A stretch of DNA of 54,162 nucleotides from a bacterium (Candidatus Blackallbacteria) CG13_big_fil_rev_8_21_14_2_50_49_14 (GTDB lineage: Bacteria > Cyanobacteriota > Sericytochromatia > UBA7694), in assembly GCA_002783405.1 (NCBI GenBank), contig PFGG01000043.1, positions 1 through 54,162 of the forward strand. Direction: 5' to 3'. A model generated the notes under the pieces. That model was not told the origin of the DNA. It worked only from the letters and a program-made list of their open reading frames with translations, and did no database searches. Below are positions 43,971 to 53,341 of this stretch, piece by piece; within the stretch, counting starts at the first letter, position 1, and each line of letters starts with the position of its first letter. Position numbers and translations under genes: made by a program.

Positions 43971-45182
43971 TTAAAGAAAAGTAATTTGATCTTTAAACTT
44001 TAAATACATCAGTTTATGCGAAGAAATAATTCTTCTTAATGTCCAAAGCATTTTTTTGTATTTTTTTTTCTGAATACATTTGATTAATGCGCTGAATTCA
44101 CATTTGAAGGGTTTTAGAACTAAAAGAAACGCAAATATATTATTTTTAGGAATGAGATTTAAGTATCCCCAGGTCTTTAATTCTTTAGCTAAAAGTAAAT
44201 ACAATAGTTTTTGATCCTGGAGACTAAATTCACTTTGCCAAGAATCAGAAAGTGGGTGTTGGATTTGGAATCCTTGAACCTTCTGATAGGCTGAGCGATC
44301 TCCCCAGTACTGAAGTCCATTAAAAGTACTCTCCAATAAACATGAATCCCATTGAATTTTTAGCCATTGGCTCAACTCTTTCATGGTTTCTTCTGGTTGT
44401 GCATGAAGTGTTTCAAGTTGTACGGATTTGATTTCAAGTTTGGGGTTGTATTTGGGTAAATCGTTCCAACCCATCAGCAGATGACGAAGCAGATAATAAA
44501 ATTGCTCAGAGATTATAGCCTCTCCCATATCATAATCAGGTTGTGCAGGTCGATAACGTCCAATACGTGACTCCTGAATATGCATGCGTAAATGGGAAAA
44601 AAAACCACGGATGGGATCTCTGACGGTTCCAAGTATCTTTGCATTGGGAAAGTCTTCCAATGCACTCTTCATCACTTGATTCATATCCGGAACATGTTTG
44701 GGAAAAATAATCAGATGTTTTTTTGTAATATCATGTCCTTGGGCCAGTTCATAAGCCATATGAACGAGAATAAATACTTGACGACGGCTAATAGAGAGGG
44801 GCTGCTTCTGTTGTCTTAACAAATATTTAAATTGTTGTTGAAACTCTGTTTTGGAGACTTCAATTTTTTGATCTTGATTTTTTCCCAAGTGTTCTAAATT
44901 ACACCAAGTGGGATCTGGGATACTCCAAAAAAGATGGGGATACTTGTTACAGAAGGCATCCAAAACTTGGTTCCAACTTTTTTCATCCTGTTTTCCCGTA
45001 TAGGTTTCTCCCCATTCTTCCCAATCTAAATGATAGGAGGATAGAGTTGTTGCCGGTGTGCTGAATACTTCAGGGTGGTTATCTAAAAGACTTTGTAAAA
45101 AAACACTGCCACTGCGCCCCCAATAGATGATAAAAACAATATCTGGGTTGAATAGGTCTGGTTTATTTTCTTTCAATGACAT
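43971..45182 (-). CDS. Sulfotransferase family protein
   Basis: The 403-residue protein has the PAPS-binding motifs of sulfotransferases. The 5' phosphosulfate loop is IYWGRSGSVFLQSLLDNHPE (about residues 18-37), and the 3' phosphate site is LGTVRDPIRGFFSHLR (about 194-209). The relatives with best resemblance sulfate glycans or sugars. The AT-rich composition matches the polysaccharide island at 29-34 kb, suggesting a shared origin. The gene is single. It may modify the surface polysaccharide; this is inference. Confidence 0.78.
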   Translation of the reverse strand: MSLKENKPDLFNPDIVFIIYWGRSGSVFLQSLLDNHPEVFSTPATTLSSYHLDWEEWGETYTGKQDEKSWNQVLDAFCNKYPHLFWSIPDPTWCNLEHLGKNQDQKIEVSKTEFQQQFKYLLRQQKQPLSISRRQVFILVHMAYELAQGHDITKKHLIIFPKHVPDMNQVMKSALEDFPNAKILGTVRDPIRGFFSHLRMHIQESRIGRYRPAQPDYDMGEAIISEQFYYLLRHLLMGWNDLPKYNPKLEIKSVQLETLHAQPEETMKELSQWLKIQWDSCLLESTFNGLQYWGDRSAYQKVQGFQIQHPLSDSWQSEFSLQDQKLLYLLLAKELKTWGYLNLIPKNNIFAFLLVLKPFKCEFSALIKCIQKKKYKKMLWTLRRIISSHKLMYLKFKDQITFL

Positions 45183-45271
45183 GTCTAAGTTTCCGTTGCA
45201 TCAACTTGATTTGAAAAAATTATCACTTACCAATGTCAGAAGAACGTTTTAATCTGAATTTTAATTTTTTA

Positions 45272-46375
45272 TTACTCATCGCCCAAACAAATTCCAATAT
45301 CCCGTGCTGAGATAATCGAGTCACAATCCAAGGGCACCTGTTTCATGCGAGAGAGCGCGTCTTCAAGGTGTACATATTTGACCGTGGGGGGATCGAGGGC
45401 GATCATATGGCCAAATTTTTCCTCTTCAACAGCCCGTACAGCTGCGGCCCCAAAACGGGTAGCCACCAGGCGGTCAAAGGTTGTGGGCGAGCCACCCCGT
45501 TGAAGATGTCCCAGAACCACATAGCGGGTATCAACGCCTGTGCGTTCTTTGATCTGACGGGCGACTTGTTCGCCCAGCCCCCCGAGCAGAACTTCCTGTC
45601 GGCCTTCTATAGCTGCCCCTTTCACGCTTAATCCACCACCTTTGGGAGCTGCGCCTTCTGCGACCACCACAATGCCATAGTCTTTTTTCTGCAGGCGGCC
45701 TTCCATCAGGTGGCGACAGACAATCTCCATATCATAGGGAATTTCTGGGATCAGAATGGCATCTGCTGCACCGCTGATACCAGCATTGAGAGCGATCCAG
45801 CCGGCATAGCGGCCCATCAGTTCAACCACCATCACGCGGTCATGGGCTTTGGCGGTGGTGTGCAGTTTATCAATCGCTTCGGTGGCTGTTGTGACAGCTG
45901 TATCAAAACCAAAGGTCACGACGGTGGATGACAGGTCATTGTCAATGGTTTTGGGTACACCAATGACGGGGAGACCTTTTTGGAAAAGTTTATAGGCAAT
46001 CGCCAGACTGCCATCTCCCCCGACTGTGATCAGGGCATTGAAGTTGAGACGTTTGAAATTATCCACGATTCGATCGCTGATATCGCGCATTTCGGTCTCA
46101 CCGGCGGCATTGGTGACGGGCATTTCAAAGGGGTTGCCTTTATTGGTGGTGCCGATGATGGTTCCACCCAGGGGTAAAATATCGCGCACCAAGGCAGGTG
46201 TTAAATGCGTGATTTCTTCGGTATCAATCAAGCCGCGATAGCCATCGTGTATGCCGTAAACTTCCCAGCCCCGGTTATAGGCGCTGAGCACTACAGCCCG
46301 AATCACGCCATTCAAGCCAGGAGCATCTCCTCCACCGGTATTGATGGCAAGGCGTTTGGTTTGTCTGTAAGCCAT
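45272..46375 (-). CDS. pfkA: 6-phosphofructokinase
   Basis: PFK phosphorylates fructose 6-phosphate in glycolysis. The 367-residue protein has the nucleotide loop INTGGGDAPGLNGVIR. GGDGSLAIAY with Gly122 is the residue typical of ATP-using enzymes (PPi enzymes have Asp). PKTIDND (141-147) follows, with Lys142, more usual in PPi or mixed-type enzymes. The combination fits the long group III PFKs that mostly use ATP. PMPVTN and MELMGRYAGW mark the sugar site. ATG at 46375 lies after GGGGG. Confidence 0.93.
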   Translation of the reverse strand: MAYRQTKRLAINTGGGDAPGLNGVIRAVVLSAYNRGWEVYGIHDGYRGLIDTEEITHLTPALVRDILPLGGTIIGTTNKGNPFEMPVTNAAGETEMRDISDRIVDNFKRLNFNALITVGGDGSLAIAYKLFQKGLPVIGVPKTIDNDLSSTVVTFGFDTAVTTATEAIDKLHTTAKAHDRVMVVELMGRYAGWIALNAGISGAADAILIPEIPYDMEIVCRHLMEGRLQKKDYGIVVVAEGAAPKGGGLSVKGAAIEGRQEVLLGGLGEQVARQIKERTGVDTRYVVLGHLQRGGSPTTFDRLVATRFGAAAVRAVEEEKFGHMIALDPPTVKYVHLEDALSRMKQVPLDCDSIISARDIGICLGDE

Positions 46376-46658
46376 GGTTATTACCCCCTTTTAGGCAGTG
46401 TTTGACAGAGCATAGCAGATTTTTGGGTCTGTGGCATTGAAACAGATCAGATTTGTGATTCAGCACAGAAAAGGTGACACTCCCAATACCCATTCGGGCA
46501 CAATGTCCCCTAAAGGGGATGATAATTACAGAACCTTGTTTAAATGTTATTTTGTTGTCGTATATTTGATTTATTATCATAAATTCGACATGTTATGATG
46601 TGAGCGACGAAGGCAAGTTTTAGGATTTCTTTTTAAATTGAATGAAAATCAAGATTAA

Positions 46659-47042
46659 ATGGGTATGAACCCCGTGAAAGAAAAACAGAAGCAATTACTA
46701 GATGAATCTTCTTTGACCCGTTTGTTAGAGTTGGGTGGAAAACCTCTTTTGATGCGAATGATTGCTGTTTTTCTCGAAAAAAGCCCAGAGAATGCTGAAA
46801 AAATTCACCAGTGTGCTCAGCGTCAAGATTTTGAGTGCATTAAAGCAGCTGCTCATATTTTAAAAACCCAAGCCGTCTATTTAGGCGCGATGGAATTGCA
46901 CCGGCTATCGAGTCAATTGGAGATTTTGGCAAAGCAGCATCAATTGGATGAAATAGAAAAACTGATAGAAGAATGGAACAGCACTTATCAAGCTGTTTAT
47001 GCAGCCTTGGAAGCACGTCAGAAAGTATTGGGTTGCGTATGA
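46659..47042 (+). CDS. HPt domain phosphotransfer protein
   Basis: A single histidine phosphotransfer domain of 127 residues. His66 in AAAHILKTQAVYLGA fits the HxLKxxxxxLG pattern. Such proteins carry phosphate between receiver domains in phosphorelays. The gene overlaps the next (response regulator) gene by four bases, and a PAS-rich histidine kinase lies just downstream. The start at 46659 has no clear ribosome site; ATG 46665 is possible. The preceding gap, opposite pfkA, is AT-rich and carries the small stem TCCCCTAAAGGGGA at 46504-46517. Confidence 0.85.
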   Translation: MGMNPVKEKQKQLLDESSLTRLLELGGKPLLMRMIAVFLEKSPENAEKIHQCAQRQDFECIKAAAHILKTQAVYLGAMELHRLSSQLEILAKQHQLDEIEKLIEEWNSTYQAVYAALEARQKVLGCV

Positions 47043-47443
47043 AAAAAATTGCTATTGTTGAGGACAATCTCGATAACCGTTTAATTTTAAATGCAATGAT
47101 TGGCCATTTATACGCATTGAGTGAGTATGAAAATGGTCCAGATGTTTTAGCGGCCCTGCCAGAATTGAAGCCCGATCTGGTTTTGTTGGATATTTCGCTG
47201 CCCGGTATGGATGGCACAGAGGTTTTAACGCAGATTAAAAATCAACCTCAATTTCAAAGGCTTCCCGTGATCGCTTTAACTGCACATGCCATGTCAGGTG
47301 ATAGGGAGCGTTTTCTCGCTTTGGGGTTTGATGCCTATTTCTCGAAACCTATTTTAGATGAGCATGATTTAATTCAGCTTATTGATTCACTGTTGGCAAT
47401 GACCTGCAAAGAACATTCTTCTACAAATGTTTCGGGAGAATGA
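47039..47443 (+). CDS. Stand-alone response regulator receiver
   Basis: The 134-residue protein is a single receiver domain with no output module. The acidic pocket is VEDN (residues 7-10), the phosphoacceptor is Asp51 in LLDISLPGMDG, the switch Thr is in ALTAHAM, and the Lys is in FSKP. ATG at 47039 overlaps the HPt stop (ATGA). The longer frame to 46973 is an in-frame extension through the HPt gene and is rejected. It is expected to exchange phosphate with the neighbouring HPt protein and kinase. Confidence 0.9.
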   Translation: MKKIAIVEDNLDNRLILNAMIGHLYALSEYENGPDVLAALPELKPDLVLLDISLPGMDGTEVLTQIKNQPQFQRLPVIALTAHAMSGDRERFLALGFDAYFSKPILDEHDLIQLIDSLLAMTCKEHSSTNVSGE

Positions 47444-47481
47444 TTTGATTGAAGCAAGACTTTTAGGTTATTTCTGAGTCT

Positions 47482-50400
47482 ATGAACGATGTCCTGACTT
47501 CAAATGGTGAGAAAAAAGACGATCTCCAGTTTTTATTGACGCTAGATTCAGGCTTTAAAATTTTGGCCTGTCAGGGAAGTGAAGATTTAAAACCCGCTTT
47601 TCAAGACAACTGTTCCGGACACTCACTTTTAGATTTTATTGAACCTGAGGATCGCGCCCAGCTCTCTACTTTTTTGAATACTTCTCCCAAAATTTTGCAA
47701 AAATCATCTGTCTTGCGTTTGTCCCACCCCCCCTGTTCTTATCTTCATGAGAGGGATTTTTTTCCTGTGCTTGATCAGCGACAGAAGGCCTCTTTTACCT
47801 GTTTGAGTGAAGCGCAGGGTGAACAGATGCTTCTGATGCAGTACCAAAGTTTTGGCACAGAGCAATTCTTAACCCTCGCGCAGAATCTTGCAGACTTTGG
47901 GATTTGGTTCTGGAATATAAAAACCCAGGAAGTGAGCTGCTCGCCTCATATTCATCGGATTTTGGGGCGTTCTCCTGAAGAACAGATTGACTATACCACC
48001 TATATGCAGTCTATTTACCCCGAAGATTTTTTCTGGGTTCAGCAGGCAATTGAAAGAGCAAAACAAACGGGTAAATTAGAGATGAGACACCGGATTGTTT
48101 GTCCTTCTGGTGAAATACGTTATCTTCATTGCCAGGCTGAAGTGGAGTTCTTAGCGGGGGAGCCGCAATGTTTATTTGGGGTTGTACATGATTTAACTGC
48201 AGATCATTATCGAGAAGAAGCTTATATCAGTCTGGCTGAACGTCTGAAGACTATTTTTCAATACAGTACGGTAGGTATTGTTTATGGGGATAAACAGGGC
48301 AATATTTTGGAGTGTAACCCTTATTTTGAAGATTTAATGGGGTATTCTAAAGCTGAGTTGATGCAGATGAATTTTGCTGATTTTACCTATCCTGAAGATT
48401 TAGCTCAGGAATTGATTTATTTCCAGGAAATTTTGGCTGGCAAACGCGATAGCTATCATCTGGAGAAACGCTACCGAATTGCCAGTGGAGACTTGGTTTG
48501 GGTCGCCCTTTCGGTGAGCACAGTCCGGGATCGCCTGGGGCAAATTGAAAACTTAATTGGCATTGTGCAGGATATTCAAGCCCGTAAGATGGCTGAAAAT
48601 GAATTGCAGAGAAGCCTGGAAAAGAATCAATTGGTTATCGATGGCAGTTCTGCAGGTATTTGGGAGTGGGAACAGCATGATTCCGGCGGAGTCGAGTGGT
48701 GGTCTGATCTCTATTACCAGATGCTGGGGTACGCGCCTCAGTCTTTTGAGGTTTCAACCGATCAATTTCAGAAATTATTGCATCCTGAAGATCGTGAGCG
48801 GGTCAATGCATTGGTCTTCAAACACCTGACAGAACGTACTCCCTATAAAACGAAAATCAGGATGCAAACCCAGTCTGGAAAGTATAAATGGCTTTTGGTT
48901 TCTGGGCAGGCCCAGTGGAATGCAGACGGGCAACCGACCATGATGGTGGGATCCGTGATTGATATCGATGAATTGATTCAAAAAGAAACCCTTTTATACG
49001 AGCGGGAAGAGCAGTTTAACAGGCTTTTTCAATTGGCTCCTGTTGCAACTGCGATTCTGTCTCCCGAAGCTCGGCCATTGATGGTGAATCCTGCTTTTAC
49101 CGAGATGTTGGGGTATGGAGATCAGGAGATTCAATGCCTGAGTTTTCATGAGATGGTATTGCCTGAATCTCGGCTTGAACTTCAGGATTTACTCGAAAAA
49201 ATGTGTTTGCAGGAATTTTCTGTAACCAGTACGGAGTTTGGCTTCTCACATCAAATGGGGGACGTGATCTGGGGGTTGTTGAAAATAGGTTTGGTCAAGA
49301 ATCAGCAGGGAACCCCCAGTTATTTTATTGTTCAAATTCAAAATATCAGCGAACGCAAGGCCATGGAGGATCGTCTGAAGGCCAGTGAAGAGCGTTTACA
49401 TCTGGCGCTTCAGGGCTCGGAAGATGGCCTCTGGGATTGGGATTTAACCACCAATCAAGTTTATTATTCACCTCGTTGGCTGAGTATGCTGGGATATGAA
49501 GAAGAGGAATTGCCTGCAACCTTAGATACTTGGGCAGGTTTGGTCAAACCTCAGGATCGTGAAAGAACTTTGGCGGAAGTGAACAAGATTATTCGCTACG
49601 AAAAAGATATCCTTGAAATGGAATTTGAAATGCGCCACAAACAGGGACATTGGGTGCCGATTCTTTCGCGCGGCATGATGGTAGGGCGAGATGATCAGAA
49701 CCATGCTTACCGTATGGTGGGCACGCATGTCAATCTTACGGGGATGAAACAAAAAGAGCGGGAACTTCAGGAAAGTAGGCATCAACTTGAAGCGATTTTA
49801 ACCTCCTTGGATGATATTCTTTTTCTTTTTGATCTGGAAGGACATTTTCTCAATTGCTGGGTGAGAGATGAAGCGATGCTGTTTCTGCCGCGCGAAGAAT
49901 TTATGGGCAAACGCATGGAGGATGTTCTTCCTCCAGAATTTGTGAATCATTTTTTTCCCCTGTTGAAAAAAGCTTTTGAAACGGGGGAGAGTCAATATCT
50001 GGAGTATCCTTCATTGGTCAACCAGGATTGGTATTCGGTGACTTTTCATGCGCTTTCAGAGGCTGGGCAGGTAACTGCTTTGATTCAGAATATTACAGAG
50101 CGCAAACAGGTCAAATTGGAATTAGAGCGTCAGACCCAGGTTTTGGAAGCTCTGCATGAAATTGCAACGCATAAATCGTTTGTTTTATCTGAACGTGTGC
50201 AGGCTTTGTTGGAATTGGGAATGGACTTCTTTGGTATGGATCTGGCCTTGGTAACGGAGGTACATGGAAAAGACTGCCATGTGGTTTACAGTGCGAGTTT
50301 ACCCAGTGAAAAACCGATTCCGCCGGGTACGGTGATTCAATTGAAAGAGACGCTCTGTCATCGGGTTTTCAGTCAGGAGCAAGTACTCTTTTTTTCTGAA

Positions 50401-51342
50401 ATGAGCAAGACGGATTTGCATTTGCACCCCAGTCATGTTTATTTTGGTTTGGAAGCATATATTGGCGCGCCATTGAAAGTTGGCAGCAAATATTATGGCA
50501 CGTTGAGTTTTTCCAGCCGTACAACCTCGCCTGATCTTCGGCCCAAGGATATCCATTTGATCAGCTTGTTTTCGCGTTGGTTGGAGCATGAATTGACCCA
50601 GGCCAAAACGCTTTTGGCTTTAGACAATGCCAAAGCGTTGGCAGAAAAGGCCAATCAGACCAAAAGCCAGTTTTTGGCGAATATGAGCCATGAGCTTAGA
50701 ACGCCTTTAAATGCCATGATTGGTTTCAGCCGTCTTTTGCTTAAAAATCAAAGTACTCGGTTTTCAGAACAAGAAGTGCTTTTTCTGAGCCGGATTCACG
50801 AGAACAGCTTACATTTATTGGAATTGATCAATGATATTCTCGATTTGTCTAAAGTAGAAGCTGGAAAAATGGAGGTTTACCTGGAGTCTGTTGCTGTTTT
50901 GCAACTTGTGTATGACTTGATTGCTCAATTTGAGCCCGAGTGTTCACAAAAAGGAATTGTTTTGGCTGCAGAAATGCCGAGTTATGTCGCTCCTTTAAGA
51001 ACAGATCTTTTGAAGCTCAAGCAAATTCTGATTAATTTGCTCAGCAATGCGATTAAATTTACGCTTCAAGGGAGCGTGACACTGCGTTTGCATACGAATG
51101 AGTGGGGTGAAGCCTGTTGGCTTGAAGTGAAAGATACAGGCATTGGCATTACGCAGGAAAACCAGGACAAAATCTTTGAAGCCTTTACCCAGATCAGTGA
51201 GTCCTATGCACGGGGTTATGAAGGAACAGGTCTGGGTTTGGCGATTATACAGTCTTTCTGTCAATTGCTGGGGTACCAGATTTCAGTGCAGAGTCAGCCT
51301 CAGCAGGGCAGTGTTTTCAAGCTGCATTTTAAGCCTGATTAA
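47482..51342 (+). CDS. Multi-PAS sensor histidine kinase with GAF domain
   Basis: The 1286-residue protein has no visible transmembrane segment, so it is probably cytosolic. Seven PAS-like domains follow one another about every 130 residues, near 20-125 (degenerate), 130-250, 255-375, 380-500, 505-630, 635-760 and 765-880. A GAF domain (about 895-1040) and the kinase core follow. His1070 in MSHELRTPLN is the phosphorylation site; LINLLSNAIKFT and DTGIGI mark the ATPase. There is no receiver at the end, unlike hybrid kinases, so phosphate would pass to the adjacent receiver and HPt. The start at 47482 lacks a strong ribosome site. Confidence 0.9.
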   Translation: MNDVLTSNGEKKDDLQFLLTLDSGFKILACQGSEDLKPAFQDNCSGHSLLDFIEPEDRAQLSTFLNTSPKILQKSSVLRLSHPPCSYLHERDFFPVLDQRQKASFTCLSEAQGEQMLLMQYQSFGTEQFLTLAQNLADFGIWFWNIKTQEVSCSPHIHRILGRSPEEQIDYTTYMQSIYPEDFFWVQQAIERAKQTGKLEMRHRIVCPSGEIRYLHCQAEVEFLAGEPQCLFGVVHDLTADHYREEAYISLAERLKTIFQYSTVGIVYGDKQGNILECNPYFEDLMGYSKAELMQMNFADFTYPEDLAQELIYFQEILAGKRDSYHLEKRYRIASGDLVWVALSVSTVRDRLGQIENLIGIVQDIQARKMAENELQRSLEKNQLVIDGSSAGIWEWEQHDSGGVEWWSDLYYQMLGYAPQSFEVSTDQFQKLLHPEDRERVNALVFKHLTERTPYKTKIRMQTQSGKYKWLLVSGQAQWNADGQPTMMVGSVIDIDELIQKETLLYEREEQFNRLFQLAPVATAILSPEARPLMVNPAFTEMLGYGDQEIQCLSFHEMVLPESRLELQDLLEKMCLQEFSVTSTEFGFSHQMGDVIWGLLKIGLVKNQQGTPSYFIVQIQNISERKAMEDRLKASEERLHLALQGSEDGLWDWDLTTNQVYYSPRWLSMLGYEEEELPATLDTWAGLVKPQDRERTLAEVNKIIRYEKDILEMEFEMRHKQGHWVPILSRGMMVGRDDQNHAYRMVGTHVNLTGMKQKERELQESRHQLEAILTSLDDILFLFDLEGHFLNCWVRDEAMLFLPREEFMGKRMEDVLPPEFVNHFFPLLKKAFETGESQYLEYPSLVNQDWYSVTFHALSEAGQVTALIQNITERKQVKLELERQTQVLEALHEIATHKSFVLSERVQALLELGMDFFGMDLALVTEVHGKDCHVVYSASLPSEKPIPPGTVIQLKETLCHRVFSQEQVLFFSEMSKTDLHLHPSHVYFGLEAYIGAPLKVGSKYYGTLSFSSRTTSPDLRPKDIHLISLFSRWLEHELTQAKTLLALDNAKALAEKANQTKSQFLANMSHELRTPLNAMIGFSRLLLKNQSTRFSEQEVLFLSRIHENSLHLLELINDILDLSKVEAGKMEVYLESVAVLQLVYDLIAQFEPECSQKGIVLAAEMPSYVAPLRTDLLKLKQILINLLSNAIKFTLQGSVTLRLHTNEWGEACWLEVKDTGIGITQENQDKIFEAFTQISESYARGYEGTGLGLAIIQSFCQLLGYQISVQSQPQQGSVFKLHFKPD

Positions 51343-51430
51343 ATCAGCGAGGCCATTTCTTGTCTAATCTGCTTGGTTTGATGTCGGAATCCGTTAGAAT
51401 GGTATAGCCTGAATTTTTGAGGAGTATAAG

Positions 51431-51724
51431 ATGATTACCTTTGGATTAAACTATGATGTAAAAGCCGAACACGTGGATGAATTTGTTGGCATTGCGAAAA
51501 AGGCTTTGGAGCTGATCAATACCCTAGAAGGGCATGTGAAGACGGTGCTGTATAGCAATGTTGAAAAGCCCAATTCTTTTATGATTTATTCTGAATGGGA
51601 AAGTGATGAGCCTTTCCGTAATTTTATGCGTTCAGATGCTTTCAAACAGGTTCAGACCATGTCGGTGGATATGCTTGAGAACCGCCCCAAACACTCACTT
51701 TATGAATCCCGTAAGATGTCCTAA
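51431..51724 (+). CDS. Antibiotic biosynthesis monooxygenase (ABM) domain protein
   Basis: The 97-residue protein is a single ABM domain, a dimeric ferredoxin-like fold found in small monooxygenases, haem-degrading enzymes and stress proteins. It opens MITFGLNYDVKAEHVDEFVG, with MIYSEWESDEPFRNFMRSD in the centre and a C-terminal strand. No haem or substrate residues can be assigned. GAGGAG lies seven bases before ATG at 51431. The gene stands alone between the kinase and the UbiB-type gene. Confidence 0.85.
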   Translation: MITFGLNYDVKAEHVDEFVGIAKKALELINTLEGHVKTVLYSNVEKPNSFMIYSEWESDEPFRNFMRSDAFKQVQTMSVDMLENRPKHSLYESRKMS

Positions 51725-51801
51725 CTGATTTGGCTGGGCCCGTTTGGCCTGGGCATGGATTGAGGCTTTGAATGTCTGCATTTTGAAGCGTTTGAAACGG
51801 A

Positions 51802-53340
51802 TTAATCGAGCCAAACCTTTAAGTTGCTTTTTTTGTCTTCGATCTCGAAAAGAGTGCCCGGGCAGAACCCTCCTTGAATCGCTTGGGCTTGCAGAGCTGA
51901 GAGATCGATCTTTTTTTCGTCAAGCAGGGGTTTGATTTCGTCGGGCACCAATTCAACCAGTTCTGAGGCCATGCAGGCTTGAAATTTCATCAAGACCTTG
52001 GTTTCCCCGCCCCGCTTGAGGCGGATGCATAGATTTTGGGCTGCCCCGTCTTTTGTCAGGGTTTCTGTTTTAACGGTTTTCATTTCAGGGCTTTGCGTCA
52101 TTCGTTTCGGAACCGTTTGTTCAAAGAATGCCTGCCATGAAATTTCAATATCTAAGGCCTTCAGATATTGCAGGAGACCCTGGTAGCTTCTGATAAAAAA
52201 GAGCAAGCTGGCAGGGCCTGCAAAACGAAAATTCCAGCGATCGTCGCCTAAAATTTCAGTAACACCTTCGCCCAGTTTCCAGGCTCTCAGATCAAAGGGT
52301 TTTGCAGTTAGAAAGGGCGCGAATAAGTGTTTACAAAGCGGTTCTAGCTTAAGACGCATGGGGCCGAGAAAGTCTTCTTTAAAGCCCATTGCGAGAAAAT
52401 GCTCGAAGATTTGGGACGGATGTGTTGAGCCTTGAATAAACTCCCAGATCAAGATTTGGAAATGTTGAACAAACAGTGGATTCAGTTTTTTTACACAACC
52501 AAAATCCAATAGGCCCAGTACGGGTTGCTGATTTTCGAGCCGAAAGCGGTAATTGCCGGGATGTGGGTCACTGTGCAGGCGATGCCATTGAAAGCAGCTG
52601 TTTAAAAAGAAGTTGAGAATCTGTTCTGCCAATTGTTTCCGTTGAAGCCCAGACCAGTTTTTGACGTGCTCAAAAGGGTTTCCCTCCAACCAACTCATGG
52701 TAAGTATTTGTTGATTGGACAAAGAGGGGATTGAAACAGGCAGTTCATATTCGGGCCGATTTTGGAGCGCTTGATAAAATTCCTGTTGCATTTCAGCTTC
52801 GTGAAGATAATCCAGTTCGAGCATGAGCATGTCATGCATTTCCTTTTGATAGGCTTCCAGATCAAACCCTTTTTTCATGCCTCCCACAGGTGCGCTGAGC
52901 CATCCCAATGCTTTTAAGTCAGTTTCGAGTATTGTGTGCATACCAGGATATTGCACTTTGACAGCCACTTTCCGGCCATTGTGTAATCTGGCCGCATGTA
53001 CTTGTCCCAGGGAGGCTGAAATACCAGTAGGATCCAGCCAGGCGAAGAGTTCCTCTGGCTCTTTACCAAAATGAGATTTGATTTCGGCTTTGATTTCTTC
53101 GAGCGGGAGTGTCGTGGGGTATTCAGTCAAAGGGGTAAAAGCCTGTTCGGTGGAGGTCAACTCATTCAATGAAAGAATTTGAGCCATTTTTTGAGGCAAT
53201 CCGTGCAAATGCCCCAAGCGTTCGATCAGATGCTCTCTCATTTTTGCTTCATGCATGCCGTGGCGGCGGGCTTGTAAAAGGACCATATCTTTGGCCAGAC
53301 CCGTCAATTGCAGAGAGCGTTTCAGGCCTGAAAGATCCAT
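51802..53340 (-). CDS. ABC1/UbiB/ADCK family atypical kinase
   Basis: UbiB-like proteins are atypical kinases or ATPases needed for quinone synthesis and lipid transport. The 512 residues show the family's N-terminal motif as QKMAQ (50-54; usual KxGQ), the loop SASLGQVHAA (108-117), VAVKVQ with Lys128, HSDPHPGN and the DFG-like LDFGCVKKL. There is no C-terminal membrane pair, but an extra domain of about 85 residues (about 425-512). ATG at 53340 is chosen because the 610-residue frame has an unrelated antisense-like N-terminus. It starts one base after the PAS/CxxC gene, so translation is coupled. Confidence 0.88.
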   Translation of the reverse strand: MDLSGLKRSLQLTGLAKDMVLLQARRHGMHEAKMREHLIERLGHLHGLPQKMAQILSLNELTSTEQAFTPLTEYPTTLPLEEIKAEIKSHFGKEPEELFAWLDPTGISASLGQVHAARLHNGRKVAVKVQYPGMHTILETDLKALGWLSAPVGGMKKGFDLEAYQKEMHDMLMLELDYLHEAEMQQEFYQALQNRPEYELPVSIPSLSNQQILTMSWLEGNPFEHVKNWSGLQRKQLAEQILNFFLNSCFQWHRLHSDPHPGNYRFRLENQQPVLGLLDFGCVKKLNPLFVQHFQILIWEFIQGSTHPSQIFEHFLAMGFKEDFLGPMRLKLEPLCKHLFAPFLTAKPFDLRAWKLGEGVTEILGDDRWNFRFAGPASLLFFIRSYQGLLQYLKALDIEISWQAFFEQTVPKRMTQSPEMKTVKTETLTKDGAAQNLCIRLKRGGETKVLMKFQACMASELVELVPDEIKPLLDEKKIDLSALQAQAIQGGFCPGTLFEIEDKKSNLKVWLD

Positions 53341-53341
53341 C

